A stretch of 64,000 nucleotides of DNA from Rhizoclosmatium globosum (GCA_002104985.1 MCGO01000128.1:51511-115510); one strand, 5' to 3'; counted from the stretch's first letter, positions 38,442-50,091 are shown. Numbers and translations: made by a program. The notes: generated by a model not told the origin, from the letters alone.

Positions 38442-40022
38442 ATGACACCTACTTCTCCGCCACGCGTCCTTTCCGTACTTCTCGGTCTGCTGCTTGTCTC
38501 CCTTAATGTTCATGCTGCGTCCATATCCCCCACAAACAACTTGATTGGATATTGGGGTCAAGGTCTCGCCAAAACAGATTTTCCATCCAACCCTGAGATG
38601 CCTCTCGCGACTCTATGCCGAACAACTCAGTATAATATTATTCACATCAAAGGTAATCAACTGCCTTTTAACTGAAAAATGAGAAATGAGCGAACGAGCG
38701 AGTTGTACAGACTCAGATTACTCTGAAGCATAACTATAATCATGCAGTCCTTTTCTTTTACATATGTATTCTCGTTCACATCAAAGTTCTAACAGTATAT
38801 CAATTAAATCAGGTATCCTGTCATACTCCACTGTCAAAGGGTTTCCTGGAGTAGATTTCAACAAGTACTGCTCGTTTCCATCTCAAGCATTTCGTGGCTG
38901 GCCCTTAAAGTCTGCCAATGGTCTATCCCTCCTTGACTGTAGCGCCACAGTCGGCAAGGACATTACTGTATGCCAAAGTCTTGGCAAGAAAATTATACTG
39001 ACCATCGATCCTCTTGATTTTATGACTGCCAACGGAACTGGTACAAACGGAGCTCCTGCAGTGTAAGCTAGGAAATTATTTTCACCAACCCAATTATTTA
39101 ACCCCCCACAAACCTCGTCAGTGCTGACAACATCTGGAACCTCTTCCTCGGTGGAACATCCCCCAACCGCCCATTCGGCCCATCGGTCCAAGTCGACGGT
39201 CTCGACTTCCACATCTGGTCCAACAACCCAAACGGCGTCGTGGACCTCGCAAACCGCCTCCGCACCCTCATGGGCCAAAAATACCTCTTCTCCGCCTCCC
39301 CACGCTGCGCATTCCCAGACTTCCTCATCAACGCACAATACTTCCCAACGCTCTCTCAGACATTCGACTACATCACCACGTTCTTCCTCGCAACGCCGAA
39401 CCAGTGCGGGTTCCACGCGAACCCGACTGGGTTCTGGCAGACGCTGCAGGACTGGTCAACGTTCACGCAGCCGCTTCCCCTGATTGTGGGGCTGGCGGCG
39501 TGGCCTGTGGCGACTGTGATTTTGGCGACGCCGGGTGATTATGTCAACGTGACGGACTTCCAGAGCCAGAATTTGGTTGCTAATATGCGGGCGACGGCTT
39601 CCAACTTTGCGGGGTTTTCTGTCATGGATGCGTCGTTGGATGCCGTGAATACGCCGTGCAAGAATGATGAGAAGGGGAGTTTGAGAAGATATAGTGATGT
39701 GTTGTGGCAGCAGTTGACTTTGCCTGAGTCGCAGGTTGGTGTCAATTCGGCAGGGAGTGTTGCTTGTTTGGCGGTTTTGCCACCAAAGACGACTACTACC
39801 TCCACGACTACTACGACTACTACTACTACCACTATTGACACGATCTTGAACGCAGCTGGAACCGGTGCAGCTGCTTCCTCCACGTCAAATATTCCGAATA
39901 CAAGTGCCGGTTCTGGGTCTGGAAAGCAGTTGGCCAGTACTACAAAGACGACTGGAAGTGGAGCAATCAGTTGCAAGACTGGTACCTTGGTTGTGCTTGC
40001 TGCTTTCATGTTGATGGTTTAA
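38442..40022 (+). CDS. GPI-anchored GH18 class III chitinase-like protein, predicted inactive
   Basis: Exons 38442-38652, 38813-39062 and 39122-40022 give 453 residues. Features are a signal peptide (about residues 10-27), NLIGYWGQG as in hevamine-type class III chitinases, and the strand-4 motif DGLDFHIW. The GH18 consensus there is DxxDxDxE, so the third Asp is His and the catalytic Glu is Trp (codon 39216-39218). The C-terminus has a Thr-rich stem (residues about 375-440) and a hydrophobic tail for a GPI anchor. It probably binds chitin or a similar glycan at the cell surface without cutting it (inference). Intron 1 is long (160 nt). Confidence 0.82.
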
Positions 40023-40122
40023 TACTGTGCCTTCCGTGTCCTTTCTCTTATAATCTTCAGTTACTTAATAATTATCGTTGCGATGTGTTTTGTGAAATAG
40101 AAATGAAAACTTTACTTTTGAT

Positions 40123-41273
40123 TTATACCAACACAAACGTAAACTCCTGACAACACCCATATGGCGAACTTAAATGGTTATATTCAGCTGCACCAACATG
40201 ATATCCCAGGCTATAGAATTTACGGAAGAGGTTGATCATTGGGTGGACCCAATCCATACCATTTTTGGTACTGGCCGCTCTATAAGGCTTTGCAACACCG
40301 TCAGCTTGAGGCCAGAAGTGCATCTCCAGCGCAATCTGCTTTGGAAGGACACCACCTTGCGCCAGGTTGTCCAAGGCGGGAGGTAAAGCGAGCCATTCGA
40401 ATCCCTGTTTCATATGTTTGTATCAGTGTTGAAGTGAAAGGCATTGGCCTAAATACCTCAATGTCCATTTTAAAATAGTCTACATGCGTCAATCCAAGGT
40501 CCTTTGTGATACTGTCCCAAGTTTTATAAATTCTACCGTCAATAATTTTATCGCTTCCAAGACACCAAGGGAAGAATTTGATATTCGCATGAGGAGGAGT
40601 CCAAGTTCCAGTACAATCGAATGTATACACCTGAATAAGCGTTATATTAAGCTTGAAAAACAAAGAAGCCCGAAAAGCTGACTCACAGTACAATCATTCT
40701 TCGTATGCCCCAAAATCGTCTCCTCAAACTGCCACTGCCCATTCGACCCCAACGAAACAGCAACACAGTTCCCAGGCGCAGGTTTGAAATACTCTCCACA
40801 AGTCCACTTTGCACCGTCAAGGTCTCCTCCCAACCTGAAACAACATTCGTGGCTGAGCATAACCAATCAAAAAAAAAACAACTCCCAAATTACCTCACAA
40901 AGTTGTTCTTGTCGCAACTATACGTCTCAGGGAAGAGTGAATACACATCAATCATTCCAACGGTTGCAGCCTCACTGGGAGACATTCGTTCCGCCGTCTC
41001 CCAGGCCTTAAACATCTGGCTTGCACGTGCCTCCGCCCACTCCTTGGGCGATACAGGGAGCTTCATGAGCGCGCTCTCAGAGTTGATCAGGTGCTATTCG
41101 ATCAAATAGAGGATTCGTTATTGGGAGAGTGGCGGTGAATGGGAATTTGGTACCATCCGTGTTCCTGACGGAAGAGTCGATGAGTATCCTACGTATCCGA
41201 GACCGACACATGCAATGACAGAGACGGTGACTATGGCAGGGAGGTATCTGTGAGTGGTGGCTACTTCCGACAT
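40123..41273 (-). CDS. Membrane-anchored METTL24-like methyltransferase
   Basis: Exons 41273-41154, 41093-40894, 40834-40687, 40630-40457 and 40404-40123 (complement) give 307 residues. One N-terminal transmembrane helix (about residues 12-30) precedes a domain with LGGDLDGAKWTCG, VAVSLGSNGQWQFEE (S-adenosylmethionine loop), VYTFDCTGTWTPP and DYFKMDIEGFEW. These blocks are typical of the METTL24 / Methyltransf_21 group, found in many eukaryotes with unknown substrate. Type II topology suggests a Golgi or ER location. The gene converges on the chitinase-like gene with 100 bp between stops. Confidence 0.82.
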
Positions 41274-41602
41274 TTTTTTGAATAGGGTTTCGTTTTGAGG
41301 CGTGCCACTCAATTATTTAATACAACAATCAATCACCGTCAAAAATATAGAAGTAAAAAGGGGAAGGACAACAACTTCCCTGAGACTTTACTTTATGGCC
41401 CTTAGTCAATACAATGTATCAAGATCGAATAAGTTTCTTATTCATAATACAATCAAATTTGATCGTTTGCTACTACACGAAAAGGCGGCCATCTAGTTAT
41501 TCATGGCGTATCCCCGAAAAAGTAAGCGGAAAGCGGGAAGGTTGAAGGAAGATTGAACAAACCTTTTAGGACCATAGAATAGAATTCCATCAAGTGCGAT
41601 CA
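41274..41602. other. Intergenic spacer, 329 bp
   Basis: This AT-rich spacer runs from the METTL24-like start codon (transcribed leftwards) to the second tRNA-Cys. It should carry that gene's promoter; nothing else is visible. Confidence 0.5.
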
Positions 41603-41673
41603 GGACTGATAGCTCAGTGGTAGAGCGTAGGACTGCAAATCCCGAGGTCGCGGGATCAACCCCCGCTCGGTCC
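41603..41673 (+). tRNA. tRNA-Cys (GCA), copy 2
   Basis: All 71 bases are identical to the copy at 16826, and the identity extends a few bases on both sides (tca before, tttttgc after). The same cloverleaf applies, with anticodon GCA, no intron and a downstream T run as terminator. Confidence 0.93.
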
Positions 41674-41898
41674 TTTTTGCTGTTTTTGAACAACCTTTTT
41701 CGGAACATCCTGTTGAGCTTCCTTTTTTGTCCAATTTGCAAATCGCATCCTTACTATTCAGAAAATCTTCATATATTTGTGAGCAAGAGGAAAAAAGAAG
41801 GAGAGAAAGCAAGTGCGAGAGAGAGAGAAGAAAAAAAAACCAAAAAAACACAAACATATCAACAGAGTTACAAAAAGATAACAAAACAAAGTACTGAT

Positions 41899-44363
41899 CT
41901 AATACATCTCCTCAGCACTAGGAGCAACACCGGAGGGTGACCCAACATCATCCCCAGAAACAACAACCGACTGATCCACAACCCCACTACCACGTCTTCC
42001 CAATTCATCCCCACCAGGCACAACAACACCCGGGAACCCATTCAACAACGCCGCTTGTCCACCAGGAAACTCATCCATAAGCGTGCCACCCACACCCGCA
42101 CCATTCACCGCACCAGCAGCCGTTGGCGCAGCAACAGGAACCGCAGCCGCAACAACAGCAGCAGAATTCGTAACCTGATCCCCAACATACTTCAAACACC
42201 AATTCTTGTGTAAAACCCATGCCCGCCTTTGACACCCTTTACTGCAATACGACACCCGTCGACACCGTGAGCATTTGCTGAATTGCTTGTATCCTTGTTC
42301 CCACGCGCCGCAGCGGGAGTTTGCGCAGCGACGGAGGTGGCCGAGGCCGACGACGAGGCTGCGTTTTCCGGAGGTGGCGGGGGCGACTGTTGTTGGGGTG
42401 GGGGTGTCTGGGTTGATGTACATACAGGGGCCCATGGCTTGAGTGAGTGGGGTGAAAGGGGGTTCTGAAGGAGTTGGGACTGGGTCGCGGCGGTATGCGT
42501 TTCGAAGGGTTGCGACTGAAAGGGTACGAGCTTCAGGGAGGAGTGAGCAAGGAGAGGTGAAGACTTCGAGGAGCTCAAAGGCGGAGCGTGGATTTGTGGG
42601 TGCTTGGGAGTAGTGTAGTGTTGATTGAATCAGATGAGGTGGTTGGGCTGGGTTGGAAGGTTTCGGTAGATGTGTGGGTAATGCAGTGATTTGCTCAAGA
42701 AGGTCAATTTCCATTGGGTCTTCGTTTTCGAATACGAGTAACGGAATTGTTGTGATTGTTGGATTAATTGTTTCGAGTGGGTAAAGTACTGGGTCGGGTT
42801 GAGTATTTGTTGATGATGCTGAGTTCGCAATGTTGAGGGGAGGAAGAGTGATTCCACTATCAAACCGATCAAAGTTGACACGGCGCAGTTGATCAATATC
42901 AGCCGCATTGATTGGAGGTAGAGTTGATAGTTCTTGCCGAGGAACTTAAATAGGTTACATATTGTCAGTGGCTGTGTATGAAAAAAAAAGAAACAAGTGT
43001 TACCATCTAATGATATTCCCAACCCACTCTTCATACTGTCCGATTTATCTTCAACAACATTTGCAGATGCCGCCGCCTTCTCCGCTTCAGCAGCCGCCCG
43101 GGCAGCACCGCACAAATCAACGATACGAGGCCGAACAGGACGGATACTGTCAATATGCATATAGTGCCGTAAGTGAGGGTATTTAGACACCATGTGTAAA
43201 ATCTTGATAGCCATCATGATGTGTTGTTGGTATGGAATGACTTTTGCAAGGAGAGCATTTACAAGCGGCGAAGAGGGAAGGGGCAGGCGAAGACCGGGGA
43301 GAAGACCAACGTCTTGAGTGCGAGATTGCGTTGGTAGAGTTGCAGCAGTTGTTTGGGGTGCTTGCAGTTGAGGTTGAAGGTTTTGTTGGTGAGGATTAGG
43401 TTCTTGAAGGAGAGGGTGAACGGGCAGAGGTGTTTGTTCAGCAGAAGGAGGGGCGTGAGGTAATTGAGGTGGAGCTGTTTTTTGTTTTGGGAAGGCGTTA
43501 GTTATTTGGTGTGGTGGTACAGCATGGGTTGAATGAGGGTTGTCCATGAGGTAAAACATTGATGCCAGTTGTCGATCGCCATTCAGGAACAGGTAATGCA
43601 ACATACCAATCGAGCGCTGGGAATTTTGTGGATGTTGCGGCTGGTGGTCAAGGGGCAGTGGCTGAGACTGATCTGACGATGACGCTGTGGGAGTATTTGG
43701 TTCTGTTGATGATAGGGGCAGGGTAGGGGCCAGCAGGTATTCAGCAGTAGGAATAGAAGTGGTTGTGGTTGCTGATGTCGTTGTTGTTGTTGTTGTTGTT
43801 GAAGTAGTAGTAGTGATTTGTGGTGTTTGCGATAGAGAGACACCTGCTTCCTGCGACAACTTTTGCAGGTCTTCGATTGCGGCGACAATTGGGCCCAGGA
43901 AGCGCACAAGCACATTCACGAGACCGGCTTCAACCAGGGCATCGCGGACCTTCGATCTGCCGCGGACGACCAGGTTTGTGGCGGCTGCGAGTGCGTGCGA
44001 GGCCAGGGCTCGGGAGTCGTCGGCCTCGGCCTCGTCGTCGCCGTCGTCCGAATCAGAAACGCAGAGAAGGTCGCGTGTCTTTGCCACGAGCAGCGAGAGT
44101 CCGCCGTCGGCCGCCATCAGCGCAGCAACAACGTGCGTGTTTGCGAGCGTCAGATAGGCGAGGGCCCGCAGCGACTGGCCCAGGGCGTCCGTGTCCCGCG
44201 TGAGCAGTCCGCGTTTGTCGTAGAAGGACGATGTGATTGCGACCGTGGCCTGGGCGTGTTGCTGCTGCTGCTGCTGCCCTGCTTGCTGTCCGGCTTGCTG
44301 CTGCTGGTGTCCGAGGGGTCCGCCTGACCCGTGGTGCAGCGGGTTCGTGTGGATGCTGCGCAT
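41899..44363 (-). CDS. MYND zinc-finger protein, Mub1/SamB-like
   Basis: Exons 44363-43004 and 42944-41899 (complement) give 801 residues. A Gln-rich start is followed by an armadillo-like helical region (SLRALAYLTLANTHVVAAL...GGLSLLV), long Thr/Gln/Pro-rich linkers and a C-terminal MYND finger whose Cys/His ligands are spread over CANSRCGAWEQ, CSRCRRVSYCSKGC and HKNWC. This order matches Mub1/SamB, which works with the Ubr2 ubiquitin ligase in yeast and in morphogenesis in filamentous fungi. Much of the length is low complexity from CAG- and GTT-type repeats. Start is the ATG at 44363. Confidence 0.82.
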
Positions 44364-45068
44364 TCGATTCAGAGGGTGTGGTTGTTGCTGGCGGTGGTGG
44401 CGGTGGTGAGAGAAGAGAGTCAAAGGGGCGACTGCGCTGTGTCACTCCTTCGATTCAACAAAGAAATGAAACAGATTAACCACCACAATTCTGTTTCACA
44501 TTCCCTTCAACAGACTTAACTTGACCACTATTGAACCCAGGGCAAATAATATTCAATTCGTGATGATATAAAGTACTGGCCCGAGTTTGCCGAATTCAAT
44601 ACCCAGTTGGATGGGATGAATTTCAACCATTCGTTCAAGGTTAACTTAGATACACTTAAGAGATATGTCCTTAGCGACTTGTTTTTAAATGGCCCTTTGT
44701 CACCATTAGAAATCAGTTCCAATCATACAAACAAAGCAAAACCAAGCAGTCAACAAACTGAACCTCACAGCCTAACAATATATCTACCAACATAAGCTTA
44801 CCAATCAAAATACTAATAGAAGTGTTATTGACTGTAAATATTATGCTCGCTTTTACGCGTTTACGCAACAGAAACATGAAGAAGTGAAGAAACACAAGAC
44901 GTTATCGCAACTAAAAAAGATAACTAATTCTTGCATCGCTCTCCTATTTCTCTATGACAAATCGATATGCCTCCACACGCAAGCGTTTGAGACGCCTCCA
45001 AACTGGAGAGGCAAAAAAAGTTTGGAAACAGCGAAGTTTCAGAAACCCCTTACCGTCACATCCAAAAC
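44364..45068. promoter_or_regulatory. Divergent intergenic region, 705 bp
   Basis: It separates the MYND gene (leftwards) from the universal-stress-like gene (rightwards) and should contain both promoters. Sequence is AT-rich. Short open frames here show no family resemblance. Confidence 0.45.
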
Positions 45069-45938
45069 ATGAGAACCACAGATCCAGTACTACGACCTCT
45101 CTTAGTCTGTATGGACGAAACACCAAGGGTAAATTAAACGACCCATCCCTCTGTACCTTCAGCCTTTCCAACTTTCAGCCCCCAATCGCCAACACATGCC
45201 CCTTAAAAGCATCAAATCTAAACCAACACTAATGCACCATCAACAACCCACAATTAGGCCGCCCAAACCCTCCGTTTCGCAATCGACAACCTCCTCCACA
45301 CCCAAACCGAACCCCTCTCCCTCCTCTTCTCCCTCCCCCCTCAAACCTCAACCATCCTAAAACAAAAAGTAACCTCCCGCATCAAATCATTCATCCAACT
45401 CTGTATCGAGCCATACGCTCCATACCCACCCACCCTGAACCTCTACATCCTCGACCGCCCAGACCTCGTCACCGCGATCCAAGACCTCTGCGTCCAGATC
45501 CACCCACGCATGGTCGTCCTCGGCGAAGCCGGGAACGTTCTGCGGAAGGGAGACGTCGGCGACAAACTCGCGATGGGGACGGGTGCGGTTGGGACGCAGT
45601 ACTATGCGACAGAGTATACGAATTCCGAGCGTGGGGATTCGCCGACTCCTGGGGGTGGACACCATTTGGTGGAGAAGAGTTCGAAGGGGAGTTTGGGGGC
45701 GGCCGAGAAGCAGAGTATTGAGTCGCATCATCATGAAGGGCTTTTGGGGGCTGTGGAGGACCTTTGGCATAGGATTGAGGATTGGGGGATGCATCATGGA
45801 AGGAAAGGGTCTGTTTCGCAGGACGATAAGGTTGTCGAGGCGAAAAGTGCGTATGCAGTTGAGGGCGCCTTTGTTGATATGTTGAAGGAACATGTTCCTG
45901 TTCCTGTTGTGGTTGTCCAAGTTCTTGTTCAGGAATAG
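45069..45938 (+). CDS. Universal stress protein-like protein
   Basis: Exons 45069-45128 and 45258-45938 give 246 residues. The start reads PLLVCMDETPRAAQTLRFAIDNLL, split by the intron after TPR, which is the beta1-alpha1 unit of the USP fold. LYILDRPDLVTAIQDLC and PRMVVLGEAGN fit later strands. The expected ATP-binding GxxGxG loop is not obvious; GDVGDKLAMGTGAVG lies in its place. The C-terminal 90 residues are His/Gly/Glu-rich and family-free. The first exon is only 20 codons and holds the only good ATG, so the spliced model is preferred. Confidence 0.62.
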
Positions 45939-46021
45939 TTGGTCTTTCGTTTTTCCCTTTTGGTTTTGTTACAGTCAGCACTTATTATGGATCAGTAAAT
46001 AACTCTTATGTATTTCATTCA

Positions 46022-47281
46022 ATGTGTTTTGAATCAAAAGTGAGCAAAAAGTCAACAACAGGACGACTCCCAAGTTTGCAGACGCCTCTCCAGAGCCAAT
46101 ACGCAGTCGAAATGCGAACAAACTTCCTTGCGCTTCCCCGTGAACTACTCGCCCGTGTCTTTTCATGGATCCATCCACACACTATAGTCCGCTACCGCCT
46201 TCTCTGTCACACAATCAATGTGATGTTACTGTCTCGATCTTTTGCTATTGAAAACTTGTCTCAATTCATCTCAAGCAAGCACATTGGGAAAGTTGAGTTG
46301 AAGTCCGATGCTGGCATATTCAAAGAATCGGGCCTCCTAATTGACGCTGACGAAACATGCTCAAAGGCCTTATGCAAATGCGAAATGAGAGTTGACTGGT
46401 TCCGACTGCCGTCCAATCATCAAGAGGCTTACTTCTCCGAGTACCTTTCTCATCCGATCGTAATCACATCTTTAGAATATTATTGGGTCTTCCTGCAATC
46501 TCATTTACCTGTGCAATTGGGACACTTGACAACATTGGTGTCGCTGAGTTTAGTCTCCCTTGGACTCCATGGCCCCATCCCAAAAGAGCTGGGAGAATTG
46601 ATTAATCTCCAACAACTTAATTTGAGCTATAATGCTCTATCGGGTCCACTTCCGCCTGAACTTGAACGTTTGTCAAGGTTGGAGAAACTCTACTTGAATA
46701 ATAACAAGCTCACTGGCAATATCGTGTCACTTGGAAACCTGACATTGCTCAAGAATCTGAGTTTAAGCTCGAATCAGTTCACCGGAGAAATCCCCGCTGA
46801 GCTGGGGCGATTGTCAAATTTGCAGCACCTATACTTGTCCAGTAACAGGCTGAGTGGTACTATTCCATCTAGTTTCGAACAATTGGACGATCTCAGACAT
46901 CTTATGCTCAATGAAAACCAACTAAGTGGCTCGATAAATAATTTAGGAATGGTTATGAAGCTCGCTCATTTGATGTTGAGCAAAAACCAGTTTTCTGGTG
47001 AGATTCCAAGAAGTTTTGGAAACTTGAAAAGGCTAGAATTTCTTGATCTTAAATGTAATCAGTTATCAGGATTGATTCCGGAGGAATTGGGAAGTCTTCA
47101 TTACCTTGCACGGTTGTTCCTCAATGACAATCAATTGGAAGGTTCCGTTCCTACTTCATTTGCTAATCTGACTCGTCTTCGTAAATTCGAAGCTCACGGG
47201 AACAGGCTAACTGGGTCGCTGCCACCAGATCTGCTTGCTATTATAGAAGTAAATAATGGGAATTCCCTTTTTGAAGAGTAA
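46022..47281 (+). CDS. F-box / leucine-rich-repeat protein
   Basis: A single exon encodes 419 residues. An F-box-like helix pair (LALPRELLARVFSWIHPHT, about 36-55) is followed by ten or so LRRs of the plant-type consensus L..L..L.LS.N.L.G.IP, such as LSSNQFTGEIPAELGRL. It probably recruits substrates to an SCF ubiquitin ligase through the LRR surface. The N-terminal 30 residues are poorly conserved-looking, and ATG 46112 just before the F-box is an alternative start. A related F-box scrap lies 48 bp downstream of the stop. Confidence 0.82.
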   Translation: MCFESKVSKKSTTGRLPSLQTPLQSQYAVEMRTNFLALPRELLARVFSWIHPHTIVRYRLLCHTINVMLLSRSFAIENLSQFISSKHIGKVELKSDAGIFKESGLLIDADETCSKALCKCEMRVDWFRLPSNHQEAYFSEYLSHPIVITSLEYYWVFLQSHLPVQLGHLTTLVSLSLVSLGLHGPIPKELGELINLQQLNLSYNALSGPLPPELERLSRLEKLYLNNNKLTGNIVSLGNLTLLKNLSLSSNQFTGEIPAELGRLSNLQHLYLSSNRLSGTIPSSFEQLDDLRHLMLNENQLSGSINNLGMVMKLAHLMLSKNQFSGEIPRSFGNLKRLEFLDLKCNQLSGLIPEELGSLHYLARLFLNDNQLEGSVPTSFANLTRLRKFEAHGNRLTGSLPPDLLAIIEVNNGNSLFEE

Positions 47282-47328
47282 ACAGCCAATTTCATTTCCA
47301 TTTTTGCAATTACCAAAACATCTGCAAC

Positions 47329-47409
47329 ATTCAAGTTCCAACCGAAGTCCTCGCCCACATCTTTTCCCTGGTACATTCCAAGACTGAGATGAAGTATCAG
47401 CGGCTGTGT
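47329..47409 (+). pseudogene. F-box fragment (relic)
   Basis: The frame reads VPTEVLAHIFSLVHSKTEMK and YQRLC, clearly matching the F-box of the upstream gene (LPRELLARVFSWIHPHT). It has no start codon and no LRRs follow. Homology stops abruptly where the NRPS-like frame begins. Confidence 0.65.
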
Positions 47410-47812
47410 GGCAAAGACATTACTAGAAGCATTGGAGAACCAAAACATTCCCTTTGAGAAAGTCGTGTCTTCTGTCCAACCAAAAACATTGCCTGGACGC
47501 CATCCACTCTATTCGTTTGCTGTTCTTGAGCAGATCTCTGATGTCAACTTTGAGCAAGAACCGAGCGCAGGACTTGGACCACTGGACTTCTACCTTCAGT
47601 ATGCATATAATGATTTTGGTATTCTGGAAGCATTTGTGTACTATGATTCCTCTCTGTTTTTGGAAAGCACGATTTTCAGTATGACAGAACACATCAAATC
47701 ACTACTTGATATGGCGATGGACAACAGTTCCGTGAGCATCCTCACTCCGTTCGTGCGTGCAATTGACACTCACGTTCGCGTTAGTGTGGTTATCACTGAG
47801 AGCGTAGAATAA
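47408..47812 (+). pseudogene. NRPS condensation-domain fragment (relic)
   Basis: The frame encodes about 134 residues starting VAKTLLEALENQNIPFEKVV, then VQP....RHPLYSFAVLEQ, a YNDFG...VYYDSSLF block and HIKSLLDMAM. These are the last third of a non-ribosomal peptide synthetase condensation domain (the LLEALENQ.IPFEKVV and RHPLFQ blocks are diagnostic). There is no ATG at the start, no adenylation domain follows, and the frame ends at a stop. It is a broken piece of a large enzyme joined to an F-box relic. Confidence 0.68.
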
Positions 47813-48095
47813 TGGATGTCTCAAAAATGGTGACTATTTCAATTTAGAGCAGCAGCAACGTTACTTTCTTTCAATTTTCGATTCTTTTCCTTCTTTTCGT
47901 TTAATGATAGGTTAATGGTTTCCTAGTTGATTGATCTTCTTCTGTACTCGTTTATCGGTTTTTGATTCTTTTCAATAAAAAGCTTCTCAGGAACTGTGAT
48001 TAATACAGTTTGTAATCTTTCTCGAAGTTAGATTGTTGTCAGGATGGAGTGAGTCAAGGGTGAGTCATTGTTTCCCATTCCAAAAACTTGACACA

Positions 48096-50091
48096 ATGGA
48101 TATTGAAGATCTCGGAGCGTGCAGCCGACCCTTGTCCAATGATTCCAGCGAATGCCGCGGGAGTCGTTGTTCCACGTGTCCGAGTGTTCGGACGGCTACT
48201 TTGAGCGGCGGAAGTGGCGGCGGCTCAACCGGAAACCACGAACCGGGAAGCCACGCCAACCACGAACAAACTTCGTCGGCACAAGTCGGCGCATCGACCG
48301 ATGTTGTGATCATTGGCGCAGGAGTTATTGGCGCAGCGATTGCGCGGTTTCTGTCGCGGTTCAAAGTGCGGGTTGCCGTCCTTGAACGCGGCGACGACGT
48401 GGCCAGTGGTGCGTCTTTCGTTTAGTAAAGTAATTTAGAGTAACTCTCTCTCCGTCAGGCGCCTCGAAGGCAAACAGCGGAATCGTACACGGCGGCTATG
48501 ATGAAACTCATGGCACTCTGAAATCAAAAGTGTCTGGACCTGGAAACCGTGCTTTTAAACAGCTGAATCATGTATACTTACTATATAGTTGTATCCCTTC
48601 GTCTCTTACTCTGTCAATTAGGAACTCAACTTTGGGTTTCGCGTAACTGGCTCAATGGTGTTGGCATTCTCAGAGGACGAGGAGCCTGAATTGCATAGAC
48701 TTCTTGCAAATGGAACTAAAAATGGAGTGACTGGGTTGCGAATTATTGATCGGTATGATTTAATGGAGGTTTGTTTTGGTGATTGACAGTTTTGTGAAGG
48801 GCTGAGATTCTTCGACGTGAACCAAACATCAACCCTGATGTGTATAAGGCTCTTCTATGTCCTCACAGTGGAATCACTTCTCCGTACGAGTACACGATCG
48901 CTTTGGCCGAGAATGCAATCCTCAACGGCGTTCAATTCCATCTTCGTTGCGAAGTCACAGACATCCAGCGTCTGGAAGCTTCCCCAGAACTGGACCTTCC
49001 TCATGGAGGATTTTTGGTTCGAACAAATGCACAGCAAGAGTTCTTTACAAAAACCATCATCAATGCTGCAGGCCTCTATGCTGACAAAGTAGCCGCTATG
49101 CTTGGGGCGGCCGACTTTTCAATCCTCCCTCGAAAGGGCGAATACATTGTGCTTGATAAAAGCCAAGCCAAGTACGCATCACATGTTTTGTTCCCCGTCC
49201 CGTCTCCCATCCGTGGAAAGGGAATCCTTGTGTCCCAAACGTTCCATGGAAACTTACTTCTCGGTCCGACGTCTCGTGATGTGCGTGAAGACGCGCGTAC
49301 CAACACTGAAATCCTGAAAGACATTTTGGGGAGTGCGCGTCACACGGTTCCTGACTTTGACGTAACCAAGGCAATTACTTCTTATGCAGGACTTCGTGCG
49401 AAATGTTCTCGTGGAGATTTTATTATTGAAGAGGCAAAGAATTGTCCGGGGCTTGTGAATGTTGCGGGTATTGATTCACCTGGTCTCACATCGTCTCCTG
49501 CTGTGGCTGAGATGGTTTGCGATATTGTGCGTGGTATCTTCAAGAGGAATACGGGACACGACTTGTCTCCAAATCCATGGTATAATCCATTGCGTCCTCC
49601 CATCATCATCAAAAAAAACTCTACTTACAAAGGTGTGCTTTTGAGTGCCATCACTTTCTTCTCATATCGCTTTCAATGTAGGAGTAATCGACCACCCGAC
49701 TGTTCCAGGCCTGAATATCATTTGTCGTTGTGAGGTTGTCTCTGAAGCCGAAATTGTTGATGCAATTCACAGACCCCTCGGAGCTCACTCAACCGATGCA
49801 GTCAAGAAACGTACGCGAGCTGGTATGGGACAGTGTCAGGGAACGTTCTGTGAACCCCGTGTGGTATATTATTTTGGCCAATGGTGTTTGTATATCTCAC
49901 ACTCTATTTGCTTCACTAATACGTAGGCGAAACTGATCTCTCGTGAGCTCAATATTCCATTGGATCAAGTTCCTCGACGTGGTGTGGGGTCGTCGTTGTT
50001 GCCACATAAACGAGTCACCGCGGAAGACGCTGCATTGCTTGATAAACTTTCACATGAGGATGAAAAGAAAGCACCGAAATCAAAGCTTTAG
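48096..50091 (+). CDS. GlpA-like FAD-dependent glycerol-3-phosphate dehydrogenase family protein with BFD [2Fe-2S] domain
   Basis: Exons 48096-48408, 48459-48571, 48622-48768, 48807-49632, 49682-49863 and 49927-50091 give 581 residues. After a 70-residue Ser/Gly-rich lead come the FAD Rossmann motif ([19 protein letters not shown]) and DAO-type blocks ([40 protein letters not shown]). The C-terminal BFD-like domain has Cys in ICRCE and [10 protein letters not shown]. This fusion is known in bacterial and archaeal GlpA-type and LhgO-like dehydrogenases. Substrate could be glycerol-3-phosphate or a 2-hydroxy acid. No clear mitochondrial presequence is seen. Intron 3 is only 38 nt. Confidence 0.83.

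Noticed and set aside
44528..45232. Several 60-90 codon frames in the MYND/USP spacer
   Set aside because: They are short and AT-rich with no conserved motif; only the short first exon at 45069 is supported.
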